From Neoasaia chiangmaiensis (GTDB taxonomy: Bacteria; Pseudomonadota; Alphaproteobacteria; Acetobacterales; Acetobacteraceae), in assembly GCF_002005465.1 (NCBI RefSeq), contig NZ_CP014691.1, positions 310,001-374,000 on the forward strand: 64,000 nucleotides of DNA, in the 5' to 3' direction. The notes under the pieces are model-generated. The model searched no databases. It was not told the DNA's origin and saw only the letters and a program-made list of their open reading frames with translations. This document shows, one piece after another, positions 45,257 through 54,440 of this stretch (position 1 is the stretch's first letter; each line of letters begins with the position of its first letter). Position numbers and translations under genes: made by a program.

Positions 45257-46057
45257 GTGCGCGCGGCGATACTGACGATGACGCTGGCATGTGTCGCGCC
45301 GACCGATGCCAATGCGGCGTCGATCGCCGCCCATGCCATCGATTACGATCTGGCGCTGGCGCAACTCGAGCACGGCGATACGGTCGATGCCACGGGGCAT
45401 ATGAGCTTTCGAATCGACGATCAGTGCGATTCATGGACGACGCAGCAGCGTTTGCAGATGCAAACCGTGAGGCGTGGCGGTGACGTTCAGAACACTGTCA
45501 CAGATTATGCGACCCTTGAGACAAAGGACGGTCGCCATATGGCATTCGAGACTGTCCAGAAGCTTGACGATCAGGTTCAAAGCCGCGTCGAGGGAGAAGC
45601 TGATCGCCGCGCCGATGGTCGCGTGGCTGTTCGCTATAAACTACCGGCGGCGCGGACTATCCTCCTGCCAGCAGGAACGCTTTTCCCTCTGGCGCATACC
45701 ATGGCGATCGTGGATGCAGCCCGGCTCCATAAAGAAAGTATCGCACCGCGTCTTTTTGACGGAACGTCACCGGACGATGCGTTCGACACCTACGTCACGC
45801 TTGAGGGATGGTCTTCCCGAAATGCCGACGCGCCGGCCCGAAGTCTTCAGGCTATGGGCGCGGCACAAACACACGTGGCATTCTTTGCCACAGGTCCCGC
45901 CGTGATGACGCCTGATTTCGAAATGGCGGCGCGCTATTTCGAAAATGGTGTGTCGGATCGGCTCTGGATGAATTTCGGCGACTTCGCCATGCGGGGCACG
46001 GTTGCGAAATTCATCCTGCTCCCCGTGCCAAGATGCTCATCACGGAAACATTTGTAA
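45257..46057 (+). CDS. EipB-type (DUF1849) periplasmic envelope protein
   Basis: 266 residues from GTG 45257. The signal peptide is AAILTMTLACVAPTDANA. The mature part follows DUF1849: YDLALAQLEHGDTVDATGHM, FRIDDQCDSWTTQQRL, AHTMAIVDAARLHKESIAPR, LFDGTSPDDAFDTYVTLEG and a final YFENGVSDRLWMNFGDF. Cys 57 and a Cys near 260 (LLPVPRC) correspond to the disulfide pair known in Brucella EipB, an envelope-integrity factor with a beta-spiral fold. It is probably cotranscribed with aspS. Confidence 0.86.
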   Translation: MRAAILTMTLACVAPTDANAASIAAHAIDYDLALAQLEHGDTVDATGHMSFRIDDQCDSWTTQQRLQMQTVRRGGDVQNTVTDYATLETKDGRHMAFETVQKLDDQVQSRVEGEADRRADGRVAVRYKLPAARTILLPAGTLFPLAHTMAIVDAARLHKESIAPRLFDGTSPDDAFDTYVTLEGWSSRNADAPARSLQAMGAAQTHVAFFATGPAVMTPDFEMAARYFENGVSDRLWMNFGDFAMRGTVAKFILLPVPRCSSRKHL

Positions 46058-46162
46058 CATAGGGCATTTTTTCGAGATCGATCAGCCGCACCACGGCCAT
46101 TCTCATACGTTTGATTGACCTGAGGAGCAGCACGAAGCAGTGCTCTCCCTGGGAACAGAACT

Positions 46163-46423
46163 ATGAGCAAATTTACGAAATTATGCGTTCTTGCTGCCTT
46201 GGTCAGTCTGCCGATGGCCTCACATCATGCGCAGGCACAGGTGGTTTACGGCCCGCCCCCCGGTGCCGTCATCGTTCCACGACCGCCACCACCGCCGATG
46301 CGGTATGAGATGGTGCCACCGCCACGGCGTGCGATGGTCTGGATTCGTGGACACTGGGACTGGCGATATCGGGGATATGTCTGGGTGCCTGGACACTGGC
46401 GTGCTATCGGCCGTTATCGATAA
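46163..46423 (+). CDS. Small exported protein with H-W/V-P-G-H-W motifs
   Basis: 86 residues: signal peptide (LCVLAALVSLPMASHHAQAQ), a Pro-rich linker (GPPPGAVIVPRPPPPPMRYE), and a C-terminal pair of repeats, MVWIRGHWDWRYRGYVWVPG followed by HW. Such VWVPGHW-type (YXWGXW/YXWQ) repeats occur in many small envelope proteins and in colicin V-like maturation factors; their function is unknown. It runs toward the convergent exonuclease gene with only four bases between the stops. Confidence 0.82.
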   Translation: MSKFTKLCVLAALVSLPMASHHAQAQVVYGPPPGAVIVPRPPPPPMRYEMVPPPRRAMVWIRGHWDWRYRGYVWVPGHWRAIGRYR

Positions 46424-46427
46424 AACA

Positions 46428-47198
46428 TCATCCGGCGATCGTGGTGACCAGCGGCACATGATCGGATGGCTGAGGCCGGGCGCGTTCATCGCGATCCGGC
46501 CTCACCGATTCCAGTCGTTCGGCCAGACGCGGCGACAGGAGCGCATGATCGATTCTGAGGCCGCTGTCCCTATCCCATGCGCCAGCCTGATAGTCCCAGA
46601 AAGTGAAAGCACGACCCTGAGGTTGCACCGCACGCTGTGCATCCGTCAGACCAAGCCAGCAAAGACGACGCCACGCTGCTCGACTGGCAGGGTGTATCAG
46701 CGCGTCCGATGCGGAGAGGGCACCGGGCCTGAAATCCTCATCGGTCGGACATACGTTGAAGTCGCCTGTTAAAACAACGTCCCGCTCGGCTTCCAGCAAT
46801 GCGCGCGCGCGACCATAGAGCGCTTCGAAGAAATCCAGCTTCGTCTGGAAACCTGCGGCGCTCCCCGAATTGCCATTGGGAAGATAGAGATTGCCGACAA
46901 TGATGCCATTCCAGTCGATCTCCACGTAACGCGCCGCTTCATGCGCAAAACCCGGTAGACGGCGGTTTGTCACGGTCAGTGGTTGTCGGGAGAGAATGGC
47001 AACACCGTTATAGGACTTCTGCCCCACCGCGACCGCGTGATAGCCGACTTCGGCGAAGCGGGCAGGAAACAGATGCTCCTCGCACTTGATCTCCTGGAGA
47101 CAGAGGATGTCGGGCTGATGACGATCGAGCCAGTCGACGACCAGCCCCTCTCGCTGGCGAACCGAATTGACGTTCCAGCTTGCGATTTTCAGTGACAT
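46428..47198 (-). CDS. xth: Exodeoxyribonuclease III (AP endonuclease)
   Basis: 256-residue EEP-family nuclease that cuts abasic sites and degrades DNA 3' ends. Motifs: KIASWNVNSVRQREGLVVDW, ILCLQEIKCEEHLFP, YNGVAILSRQPL, VGNLYLPNGNSG, VLTGDFNVCPTDEDF, TFWDYQAGAWDRDSGLRIDH and a final PSDHVPLVTTI. All metal and catalytic positions are present. The A-type Fe-S carrier gene lies three bases upstream, so they share an operon. Confidence 0.95.
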   Translation of the reverse strand: MSLKIASWNVNSVRQREGLVVDWLDRHQPDILCLQEIKCEEHLFPARFAEVGYHAVAVGQKSYNGVAILSRQPLTVTNRRLPGFAHEAARYVEIDWNGIIVGNLYLPNGNSGSAAGFQTKLDFFEALYGRARALLEAERDVVLTGDFNVCPTDEDFRPGALSASDALIHPASRAAWRRLCWLGLTDAQRAVQPQGRAFTFWDYQAGAWDRDSGLRIDHALLSPRLAERLESVRPDRDERARPQPSDHVPLVTTIAG

Positions 47199-47201
47199 GC
47201 C

Positions 47202-47570
47202 TCAGGCCAGTGAGAAGCTGGTGCCGCAACCGCAGGACGAGGAGGCATTCGGGTTGGTAACGGTGAAATGCGCGCCCATCAGCTTGTCGACAAACTCGAG
47301 TTCCGCGCCCTGAAGGAGATCGAGGCTTACTGGATCGACCCACACTTCCGCACCGTCCCGGCGGACGATGATATCATCGTCGCTACGCTCCCGGTCGAGT
47401 TTGAACTGATATTGAAAGCCGTTGCATCCGCCCGCCAGAACGGCGACGCGTAGCGCCAGGCCCTCCGTCGGCGATTGCTGGGAGATGATTTCCACGATTC
47501 GTGCCGCAGCGCTGGGCGACAGGGAAAAACCGTTTGGGGCAGGGGGCATGGTCTGGCTCATACTCTCCAT
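47202..47570 (-). CDS. A-type iron-sulfur cluster carrier (ErpA/IscA family)
   Basis: 122 residues. The three conserved cysteines are present: GGCNGFQYQFKLD, and SSSCGCGTSF at the C-terminus. LSPSAAARIVEIISQQ and YW-type WVDPVSLDLLQGAELEFVD complete the family pattern. It takes Fe-S clusters from the scaffold to apoproteins. ErpA is the likelier type in this position next to dgt and xth, as often seen in Alphaproteobacteria. Start ATG 47570 or ATG 47561. Confidence 0.93.
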   Translation of the reverse strand: MESMSQTMPPAPNGFSLSPSAAARIVEIISQQSPTEGLALRVAVLAGGCNGFQYQFKLDRERSDDDIIVRRDGAEVWVDPVSLDLLQGAELEFVDKLMGAHFTVTNPNASSSCGCGTSFSLA

Positions 47571-47611
47571 ATAATATGTCGCTCGACACTCTCAAAGGGA
47601 ACCGCGGGTAA

Positions 47612-48781
47612 ATGATCGGTCAGGATGTAGCGCCCTATGCGGTGCGCAAGGAACAGGGGCGGGGCCGTCTCTATGCGGAGCCCGAAGCGCCGACTCGCTC
47701 ACCCTGGCAGCGCGACCGCGACCGCGTGTTGCACTCCGCAGGCTTCAGAACCCTGCAATACAAGACGCAGGTGTTTATCAATCATGAGGGCGACTTTTTT
47801 CGCACACGCCTGACACATTCGCTGGAGGTCGCGCAGATCGCGCGCTCGATTGCGCGTCAACTCCGTCTGGACGAGGACCTGACCGAGGCCCTGGCGCTGG
47901 CACACGATCTTGGCCACACACCTTTCGGCCATGCGGGTGAGGACGCCCTGAAGCAGACGATGGAAGGCTGGGGCGGTTTCGATCACAATACCCAGTCGAT
48001 CCGGCTCGTGACGCTGCTGGAAGGGCGCTACAACGATTTCGACGGGCTCAACCTGACCTGGGAGACGCTGGAAGGGCTCGCGAAGCATAACGGTCCGGTG
48101 AAGGAGCCGTCGCCCTATCTCGCGGAATACGATGAGAAACACCATCTGGCGCTGCACAGCTTTGCTTCGGCGGAAGCCCAGGTAGCGGCCCTGTCGGATG
48201 ATATCGCCTATCATGGTCACGATCTTGACGACGGACTGCGGGCTGGCCTGCTGCATATGGAGGATATCGAAAGCCTTCCGCTTGTCGGTGATGCGCTGAA
48301 GCGCGCGCGCGCCGGCGCGAAGGCAACGGAAAAGTTCGACCGTGAGCGCCGCATCCGGCATGAAACCGTCCGGCAGGTCATCAATGCGCTGGCCTCCGAC
48401 CTCACGGATCAGACGCGTCGTAATCTCGAGGCACTCAAGCCGCGCAGCGCCGATGACGTCCGGAATGCGCCATATCCCGTCGTCTCGTTCAGTCTGGCCA
48501 TGCGAAGCGCGAATGCGGCGATCCGCGAATTTCTTTACGCTAAGATGTATCGCCACTGGCGGGTTCAGCGCATGACCCGCAAGGCGCGTCTGGCCACCGT
48601 CGAGATTTTCGATGTGCTGGCGAATGAGCCTGCCCTGTTGCCGGATGGCTGGCGGGTCCGCGCCATGTCGTGCGATGAAGTCACACGTCGTCGGATTGTT
48701 GCCGATTATATTGCCGGAATGACGGACCGTTTTGCGATGGAGGAACATCGACGGTTGACGGAACTCTCTGCGCTGGGCTGA
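47612..48781 (+). CDS. dgt: Deoxyguanosinetriphosphate triphosphohydrolase-like protein
   Basis: 389-residue HD-domain phosphohydrolase. It has the R-x-FR-like start FRTLQYKTQVFINHEGDFFR, the metal motif RLTHSLEVAQIARSIARQL, HD pair in LALAHDLGHTPFGHAGED, and SDDIAYHGHDLDDGLRAG. It hydrolyses dNTPs to nucleosides and triphosphate, helping set dNTP pools. Divergent from erpA and 16 bases before argS, the usual alphaproteobacterial order. Confidence 0.95.
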   Translation: MIGQDVAPYAVRKEQGRGRLYAEPEAPTRSPWQRDRDRVLHSAGFRTLQYKTQVFINHEGDFFRTRLTHSLEVAQIARSIARQLRLDEDLTEALALAHDLGHTPFGHAGEDALKQTMEGWGGFDHNTQSIRLVTLLEGRYNDFDGLNLTWETLEGLAKHNGPVKEPSPYLAEYDEKHHLALHSFASAEAQVAALSDDIAYHGHDLDDGLRAGLLHMEDIESLPLVGDALKRARAGAKATEKFDRERRIRHETVRQVINALASDLTDQTRRNLEALKPRSADDVRNAPYPVVSFSLAMRSANAAIREFLYAKMYRHWRVQRMTRKARLATVEIFDVLANEPALLPDGWRVRAMSCDEVTRRRIVADYIAGMTDRFAMEEHRRLTELSALG

Positions 48782-48797
48782 TAAGGCGTCGATCATC

Positions 48798-50618
48798 ATG
48801 CCAGGAACCAACACGTCCATGTCCGAGAACACCCCGACCACCGATTGCCTGTTCGCGCGCTACCAGGCGCAGGTGCGCGATGCATTGCGCGACGTGGTGC
48901 CCGGACTGCCGGACGAAGTCGCCGATCGTGTGGAGGTGACGCCCGCCCGCGATGCGGCACATGGCGACATGGCGACCAATGCTGCGCTGCTGGCGGCGAA
49001 ACCGGCCAGACGGAAGCCGATCGACATCGCGAAGGATCTGGCGGCGCGGCTTTTGTCTCTGCCGGGCGTCGTAAAGGCCGAGCCCGCGGGACCGGGGTTC
49101 GTCAATCTGACGCTGGAACCGCAGGTGCTCCAGTCGGTCGCACGCACGGTTCTGGAAAGCGGGGAACGCTTCGGTGATTCGCGCTGGGGCGCGGACCTTC
49201 GGGTCAATGTCGAGTATGTTTCCGCCAACCCGACCGGGCCGATGCATGTCGGCCACTGTCGCGGTGCCGTCGTGGGGGACGCGCTGGCGAATCTGCTCAT
49301 CAAGACCGGCCATCGGGTCACCAAGGAATACTACATCAACGATGCCGGCGCGCAGGTGACTGCCCTGACATGGGCGGTCTACTGGCGCTATCTACAGGCC
49401 ATCGGTACGTCGCTGGACGAAGATGCCTTTGCAGCCCTGACGCCGACGGGACTGCAATATGGCGGGGACTATCTGATCCCGATCGGACAGTCCCTTGCCG
49501 AAACGCATGGCGGGGCACTCGCTGAAGAGGGTTGCCCGGCCGACACGGCCATCTGGTTCGACCTGGTCAAGAACGAGACGTTGAAGCGGATGATGGCGGA
49601 GATCCGTGAGGATCTGGCATTGCTGGGCATTGAGCACGAGGTGTTTTCGAGTGAGGCCGCGGTTCTCGAAAGCGGAAAGGTCGACGCAGCGATCGAGGCG
49701 TTGAAAGACAAGGGTCTGCTCTACGAAGGCGTGCTGGAACCGCCGAAGGGCAAGACGCCGGAAGACTGGGAGCCACGTCCGCAGACACTGTTCCGCTCGA
49801 CCGAGTTTGGCGACGACGTCGACCGGGCACTGCGGAAATCCGACGGAAGCAATACCTACTTCGCCAACGATATCGGCTATCACGCCCAGAAAGCGCGCGA
49901 AGCGGATGTCCTGATCGATGTGCTCGGCGCGGATCACGGTGGTTATGTCTCCCGCATGCGTGCCGCCGTCAGCGCGCTGACCGACGGCAGGACCGGGTTC
50001 GAGGTCGTGATGTGTCAGATCGTGCGCATCGTCAAAGGCGGGGAGCCCGTGCGCATGTCCAAGCGCGCCGGCACTTTCGTGACGATGCGCGACCTTATCG
50101 AGGAGGTCGGGCGCGGTGCGGTCCGCTTCACGATGCTGACGCGCAAGGCTGATGCGCAGATGGAATTCGACCTGGATGCCGTTGTCGCGCAGACCCGCGA
50201 TAATCCCGTGTTCTATGTCCAGTACGCGCATGCCCGCTGCTGCTCGGTTTTGCGTGCGGCGCAGGAGATGTTCGGCGCGGCAAGCATTGAGCCGTCCGCT
50301 TTACTTGGCGCCGATCTTGCGCGGCTTGATTCCGATGTCGAACTGGCCCTGCTGCGCCGGATTTCGACATTCCCGCGTGTTGTCGAGGGCGCGGCGCAGG
50401 CTCGGGAGCCACACCGCATCGCGTATTTCTGCGGCGAACTGGCGGCCGACTTCCATGCCCTGTGGAATAAGGGACGCGAGGACACGACGTTGCGTTTTCT
50501 CCACGAGAACGATGCTGCCGGAAGTCTGGCCAAATTGGCATTGGTGGCCAGTGTCGCACAGGTGTTGCGCTGCGCGCTCGCCATACTGGGGGTTGAGCCG
50601 CTTGAGGAACTACGATGA
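48798..50618 (+). CDS. argS: Arginine--tRNA ligase
   Basis: 606-residue class Ia synthetase. An N-terminal additional domain (residues 15-110) is followed by VEYVSANPTGPMHVGHCRGA, in which the HIGH motif is HVGH, then RMSKRAGTFVTM for KMSK, and a DALR anticodon-binding domain at the end (YVQYAHARCCSVLRAA). The start is ATG 48798 with AAGG upstream; ATG 48819 is an internal option. Its stop overlaps the ATG of the SPOR-domain gene (ATGA). Confidence 0.96.
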   Translation: MPGTNTSMSENTPTTDCLFARYQAQVRDALRDVVPGLPDEVADRVEVTPARDAAHGDMATNAALLAAKPARRKPIDIAKDLAARLLSLPGVVKAEPAGPGFVNLTLEPQVLQSVARTVLESGERFGDSRWGADLRVNVEYVSANPTGPMHVGHCRGAVVGDALANLLIKTGHRVTKEYYINDAGAQVTALTWAVYWRYLQAIGTSLDEDAFAALTPTGLQYGGDYLIPIGQSLAETHGGALAEEGCPADTAIWFDLVKNETLKRMMAEIREDLALLGIEHEVFSSEAAVLESGKVDAAIEALKDKGLLYEGVLEPPKGKTPEDWEPRPQTLFRSTEFGDDVDRALRKSDGSNTYFANDIGYHAQKAREADVLIDVLGADHGGYVSRMRAAVSALTDGRTGFEVVMCQIVRIVKGGEPVRMSKRAGTFVTMRDLIEEVGRGAVRFTMLTRKADAQMEFDLDAVVAQTRDNPVFYVQYAHARCCSVLRAAQEMFGAASIEPSALLGADLARLDSDVELALLRRISTFPRVVEGAAQAREPHRIAYFCGELAADFHALWNKGREDTTLRFLHENDAAGSLAKLALVASVAQVLRCALAILGVEPLEELR

Positions 50619-51619
50619 GCGATAGTCAGGACTGGCGCGCCAGTCGCGACCGACCTGCCCGTGAGGGACGGTCGCGCGACGATGAGCTGCCGCGCCGCGA
50701 ATCCGCGCGATATGATGACTCCGGCACTCAGGGCGAACGACAGCCGACACGCGGCCGCGAGCGCATGAGCGCCGATTATGACGACGATCCGGCGCCGCCG
50801 CGCCGCCGTCCGAAAGCAGGCGGTCTCGCGGGGTTGCTGGGCTCCGATGAGCTGACGCGGCGGCTTGTCTATGGGGCGCTTGGCGTCGGCGGCGTGCTGG
50901 CGCTGGGGATCGGCGGGTGGTCGCTGCTGGGTGGTCATCAGAGTGGCATCCCGATCCTTGGACCGCCACCGGGTCCGGTGCGTGATCGCCCGGCCGATCC
51001 GGGTGGCATGCAGATCATGAGCGGCGACAGTGCCGACACGGATACGACAGGGCAGGGCGAAGCGCATCTCGCACCCGGTCCCGAGCAGCCGCAGCCGGAG
51101 GCGCTGGCGAAACAGTATGGTCAGCCAAGCTCCGCGCCCACATCCGCGCCGGAAACGCCAGCCCTTCAGAAACCGGCACCAAGGGCCAACGAGTCGAACG
51201 ACACGCCCGCACCGGCTTCGGAAGCGGGTAATGACGCGATGACATCTCCGGCCCCTGCCAAACCCGTAGCGCCGGCTGCACACGATCAGCCTTCTGTCAG
51301 CAAACCGACGCCGGAAGCGACCAAGCCATTACCGGACAAGGCGGCAAAAGCACCAGTGGCAGCAACGCCGGAAGGACACTTCGCCGTGCAACTGGCAGCC
51401 CTGGACAGCGATGCGGAAGCTCATCGGGAATGGGATCTGCTGAGCCGACAGGCGCCCGATCTGTTCAGCGATCGTGCCCCCCTGATCGAGCATACCCAGC
51501 AGAACGGCCATAATTATTATCGTCTGCGCATTGGTGCCTTTCCGACGGCGCAGGCGGCGCGTGCGTTCTGCATCAAGGCGCATGCCCGCACCATCGCGTG
51601 CACGCCAGCGCAGTTCTGA
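50615..51619 (+). CDS. SPOR-domain cell-envelope protein
   Basis: 334 residues. A charged cytosolic N-terminus (about 85 residues, rich in Arg/Asp) precedes one TM helix (LVYGALGVGGVLALGIGGWS), then a long Pro/Ala-rich periplasmic linker, then a SPOR domain at 250-334 (GHFAVQLAALDSDAEAHREW, NYYRLRIGAFPTAQAARAFC). SPOR binds denuded glycan at the division septum. Conserved gene between argS and scpA in Alphaproteobacteria; coupled to argS by ATGA. Confidence 0.9.
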   Translation: MSDSQDWRASRDRPAREGRSRDDELPRRESARYDDSGTQGERQPTRGRERMSADYDDDPAPPRRRPKAGGLAGLLGSDELTRRLVYGALGVGGVLALGIGGWSLLGGHQSGIPILGPPPGPVRDRPADPGGMQIMSGDSADTDTTGQGEAHLAPGPEQPQPEALAKQYGQPSSAPTSAPETPALQKPAPRANESNDTPAPASEAGNDAMTSPAPAKPVAPAAHDQPSVSKPTPEATKPLPDKAAKAPVAATPEGHFAVQLAALDSDAEAHREWDLLSRQAPDLFSDRAPLIEHTQQNGHNYYRLRIGAFPTAQAARAFCIKAHARTIACTPAQF

Positions 51620-51656
51620 TCGTCCGTTTGCCGTGCAGGAGATAAGACCCATCGCG

Positions 51657-52430
51657 ATGACGCCGGTCGTGCCAGCGGCGCCGCATCTCAGTCTGGACGG
51701 CTTTGAGGGTCCGCTCGACCTCCTGCTCGAACTGGCACGCGCGCAGAAGGTCGACCTGGCGCGAATCTCGATCCTTCGGCTGGTCGAGCAATATCTGGCG
51801 GTGGTCGAACGCGCGCGAAGCGTGAAGCTTGAACTGGCGGCAGATTGGCTCGTCATGGCGGCGTGGCTGGCCTGGCTTAAGTCACGCCTGCTGTTGCCAC
51901 CCGAGAATCCGCCAGACACGGAAGCTGAGGACGCGACCGAACTCTTGCACGCACGGCTGGCCGAACTCGACCGCATGCGTGCCGCCGCCCGCTGGCTGGG
52001 CGACCAGCCGCGTCTGGGAGACGACGTTCGTGGGCGGGGCATTGCGGAGGATTTGACGGAGATCGACCGCAGTGGGTTGCGCGTCGATGTCTCTTCGTTG
52101 ATCGGGGCGTATCTCGGGATCATGCGACGGCGTGGCCGCAAACGGCAATATACGCCGCCGCGTATCCGATACTGGACCGTCACCGATGCGGCAGCCGCGC
52201 TCCGCCGGTTGCTCAATACCAGTGAGATTGTGGGGTGGCACAGCCTGACGACGCTCGTGCCCGAGACGGAAGCAACACCGCCTGCGCGCCGCGCCGCGAT
52301 GGCGGGTGCTCTGGTCGCAAGTCTCGAGATGGCCAAGAATGGGGAACTTGAACTGCATCAGCAGGAGACATTTGCCGATATCATGCTGCGCCGTCCGGAT
52401 ATAAACCCGTTCGTCCCGGAGGACGCGTGA
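51657..52430 (+). CDS. scpA: Segregation and condensation protein A
   Basis: 257-residue kleisin partner of SMC. N-terminus LSLDGFEGPLDLLLELARAQ, then VDLARISILRLVEQYLAVVE, LAADWLVMAAWLAWLKSRLL and the C-terminal winged helix. ATG 51657 is used; a GTG at 51633 in the same frame is possible, and AGGAG lies at 51637-51641. Its TGA overlaps the scpB GTG. The nagZ gene often found before scpA in this order is absent. Confidence 0.93.
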   Translation: MTPVVPAAPHLSLDGFEGPLDLLLELARAQKVDLARISILRLVEQYLAVVERARSVKLELAADWLVMAAWLAWLKSRLLLPPENPPDTEAEDATELLHARLAELDRMRAAARWLGDQPRLGDDVRGRGIAEDLTEIDRSGLRVDVSSLIGAYLGIMRRRGRKRQYTPPRIRYWTVTDAAAALRRLLNTSEIVGWHSLTTLVPETEATPPARRAAMAGALVASLEMAKNGELELHQQETFADIMLRRPDINPFVPEDA

Positions 52431-53002
52431 CCGATCTGACCGACCTTGTCGAAGCCCTGATTTTCGCCAGTGCGGAACCTGTCGGCGAGAGCGCGCTGCG
52501 GAAGCTGATCGAAAGCCAGGGAGGCGATCCGTCGATCCTGCCGAGCGTGCTGGATGCGGTGGGGGAGCGCTATATCGGTCGTCCCATGGTTCTTGCCGAG
52601 GTGGCGAATGCCTGGCAGTTCCGCACCCGGTCGGAACTGGCCCCGGCATTGACGACGGTCATCGAAAGGCCCCGGCGCCTCAGCCGGGCTGCGATGGAGG
52701 CCTTGGCCGTCATCGCCTATCATCAACCCTGCACGCGCGCCGATATCGAAGGGATTCGGGGCGTGGCGCTGAGCCAGGGCGTACTCGACGCGCTGGTAGG
52801 CGACGGTCTCATCGTGCCGAAGGGGCGCAAGGAGATGCCCGGCCGGCCCGTCTTGTGGGGCACGTCATCGGGGTTCCTGAGCGCTTTCGGGCTGCGCGAC
52901 CTTCAGGCGCTGCCTCGCCGGGAAGAACTTCTTGTGGATCCCGGTGCTCTGGCTTTGACCGGCACCGCCGAAGAGGGTGTTTCCGAAGGGGACGCGTCGT
53001 GA
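52427..53002 (+). CDS. scpB: Segregation and condensation protein B
   Basis: 191 residues; two winged-helix domains. LVEALIFASAEPVGESALRK, AWQFRTRSELAPALT, LSRAAMEALAVIAYHQPCTR and ADIEGIRGV fit ScpB, followed by LGDGLI-type VGDGLIVPKGRKEMPGRPVL and LFALRDLQ-like FGLRDLQALPRREEL. It works with ScpA and SMC in chromosome organisation. GTG start overlaps the scpA stop. Confidence 0.94.
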   Translation: MTDLTDLVEALIFASAEPVGESALRKLIESQGGDPSILPSVLDAVGERYIGRPMVLAEVANAWQFRTRSELAPALTTVIERPRRLSRAAMEALAVIAYHQPCTRADIEGIRGVALSQGVLDALVGDGLIVPKGRKEMPGRPVLWGTSSGFLSAFGLRDLQALPRREELLVDPGALALTGTAEEGVSEGDAS

Positions 53003-53042
53003 TAGTCCTGCCAGCTTCCGCCGCCGCGTAAAGATTGGGTTC

Positions 53043-53639
53043 ATGTTCGATTTCAGTTGGTCCGAGATCGCCTTGATCGTCATCGTGGCGCTGGTCTTCA
53101 TCGGACCAAAGGATCTTCCGATCGCCCTGCGCAGCCTGAGCAAGGGAATCAAGACCATCCGAAAGATGGCCTCGGAGTTTCAGGGACATGTCGATGACAT
53201 GGTGCGCGAGGCCGATCTGGGCGAGGCGCGGGAGCATTTCCGGGATCTGAAGCGACTGAACCTGCGCGATCGCGTGGCGAAAGCCGTGGACGGCGACCAT
53301 GCCATCCGGGACAGCTTTGAGATGACGCCCAGGCCGCCATCGCTTTCGGCGCCACCCATGTCGCCGACAGAAACGCCAAACGCGGTCGCCGCCCCTCGGA
53401 ACGACATACCGGACCTCACCGGGCCGCGCATACTGCCACCCGCTGCGGGGCGCCGACTGGCACGGGAAAGGGCGCGGTGGTATCCGCCCCATATCGTGCC
53501 GCCGCCGATGGTGGGGCACGGGCGTCGACGTGTGGCGCTGGGCGTGACAAGCGAAGCGCCCTCTGTCGAAGTGCCCACTGCCGAAGCGGACACAGCCGAA
53601 CAAGAAATTCATGCCGGGAAACAATACGCTGGACGATAA
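53043..53639 (+). CDS. tatB: Sec-independent protein translocase subunit TatB
   Basis: 198 residues from ATG 53043. Short N-terminal helix FDFSWSEIALIVIVALVFIG with the conserved Glu 8 position, then the GPKDLP hinge and a long amphipathic helix (LPIALRSLSKGIKTIRKMAS). A Pro-rich tail follows. It is TatB rather than TatA by the FGPKDLP-like hinge and length. Only 40 bases separate it from scpB, leaving no room for a tatA gene. Its last 29 bases overlap tatC. Confidence 0.92.
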   Translation: MFDFSWSEIALIVIVALVFIGPKDLPIALRSLSKGIKTIRKMASEFQGHVDDMVREADLGEAREHFRDLKRLNLRDRVAKAVDGDHAIRDSFEMTPRPPSLSAPPMSPTETPNAVAAPRNDIPDLTGPRILPPAAGRRLARERARWYPPHIVPPPMVGHGRRRVALGVTSEAPSVEVPTAEADTAEQEIHAGKQYAGR

Positions 53640-54408
53640 CGCCATCGACGATCAGCCGATGCCGCTGCTCGATCATCTGGTCGAGCTACGCAGGCGCCTG
53701 ATCTGGTCCATCGCGACATTCGCTGTCGCCTTTCTGGTCTGTTACCATTTCGCCGGTCGGATTTATCTGTTTCTGGCGGAGCCTCTCGGCGCGATCATGC
53801 GTCAACAGGGGGAGCAGCCGCATCTGATCTACACGGCGCTTTACGAAGCGTTCTTCACCTATGTGCGCGTGGCGTTCTTTGGTGCGGCTTTTCTATCGTT
53901 CCCGATGATCGCGATCCAGGCGTGGATTTTCATAGCGCCCGGCCTGTATCGCAGCGAGAAGCGCGCTTTCGCACCCTTCCTGATTGCAACCCCGGTTCTG
54001 TTCGTGCTCGGTGCAGCGCTCGCCTACTACTTCATCTTCCCGATGGCGTGGCGCTTTTTCCTGTCTTTCCAGACGGGACCGACAGGCGCGAACGGCCTGC
54101 ATATCGAGTTGCAAGCGAAAGTGTCGGAATATCTGGCACTTGTCATGAAGCTCATCTTTGCATTCGGCATCGCATTCGAGTTGCCGGTCGTGCTGACGCT
54201 GCTGGCGCGGGTCGGGATCGTATCGTCGGCGCAGCTTCGATATTTCAGGCGCTATGCTTATGTAGGTGCCTTCGTGGTGGCTGCCGTTCTTGCGCCACCG
54301 GATGTCATCACGCAGGTGGGACTCGCGGTGCCGCTCATCGGTTTATATGAGATTTCGATTGTCACGGCCAAGCTTGTGGAGCCCCGCGCCGTTTCCGACG
54401 ATGAATAA
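53611..54408 (+). CDS. tatC: Sec-independent protein translocase subunit TatC
   Basis: 265 residues with six TM helices. The signal-peptide-binding N-terminus is complete: PLLDHLVELRRRLIWSIATF. Later motifs are ALYEAFFTYVRVAFFGAAFL and GIAFELPVVLTLLARVGIVS, with the conserved Glu in FAFGIAFELP. It recognises twin-arginine signals together with TatB. TatA must be encoded elsewhere. ATG 53611 is kept although the overlap with tatB is long. Confidence 0.95.
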   Translation: MPGNNTLDDNAIDDQPMPLLDHLVELRRRLIWSIATFAVAFLVCYHFAGRIYLFLAEPLGAIMRQQGEQPHLIYTALYEAFFTYVRVAFFGAAFLSFPMIAIQAWIFIAPGLYRSEKRAFAPFLIATPVLFVLGAALAYYFIFPMAWRFFLSFQTGPTGANGLHIELQAKVSEYLALVMKLIFAFGIAFELPVVLTLLARVGIVSSAQLRYFRRYAYVGAFVVAAVLAPPDVITQVGLAVPLIGLYEISIVTAKLVEPRAVSDDE

Positions 54409-54440
54409 CGATCGACAATTACTGACCCAGGATTTTTCCG

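Noticed and set aside
44126-45400. Minus-strand frame of about 420 codons opposite aspS
   Set aside because: Shadow of aspS; Arg/His/Gln-rich with no motif.
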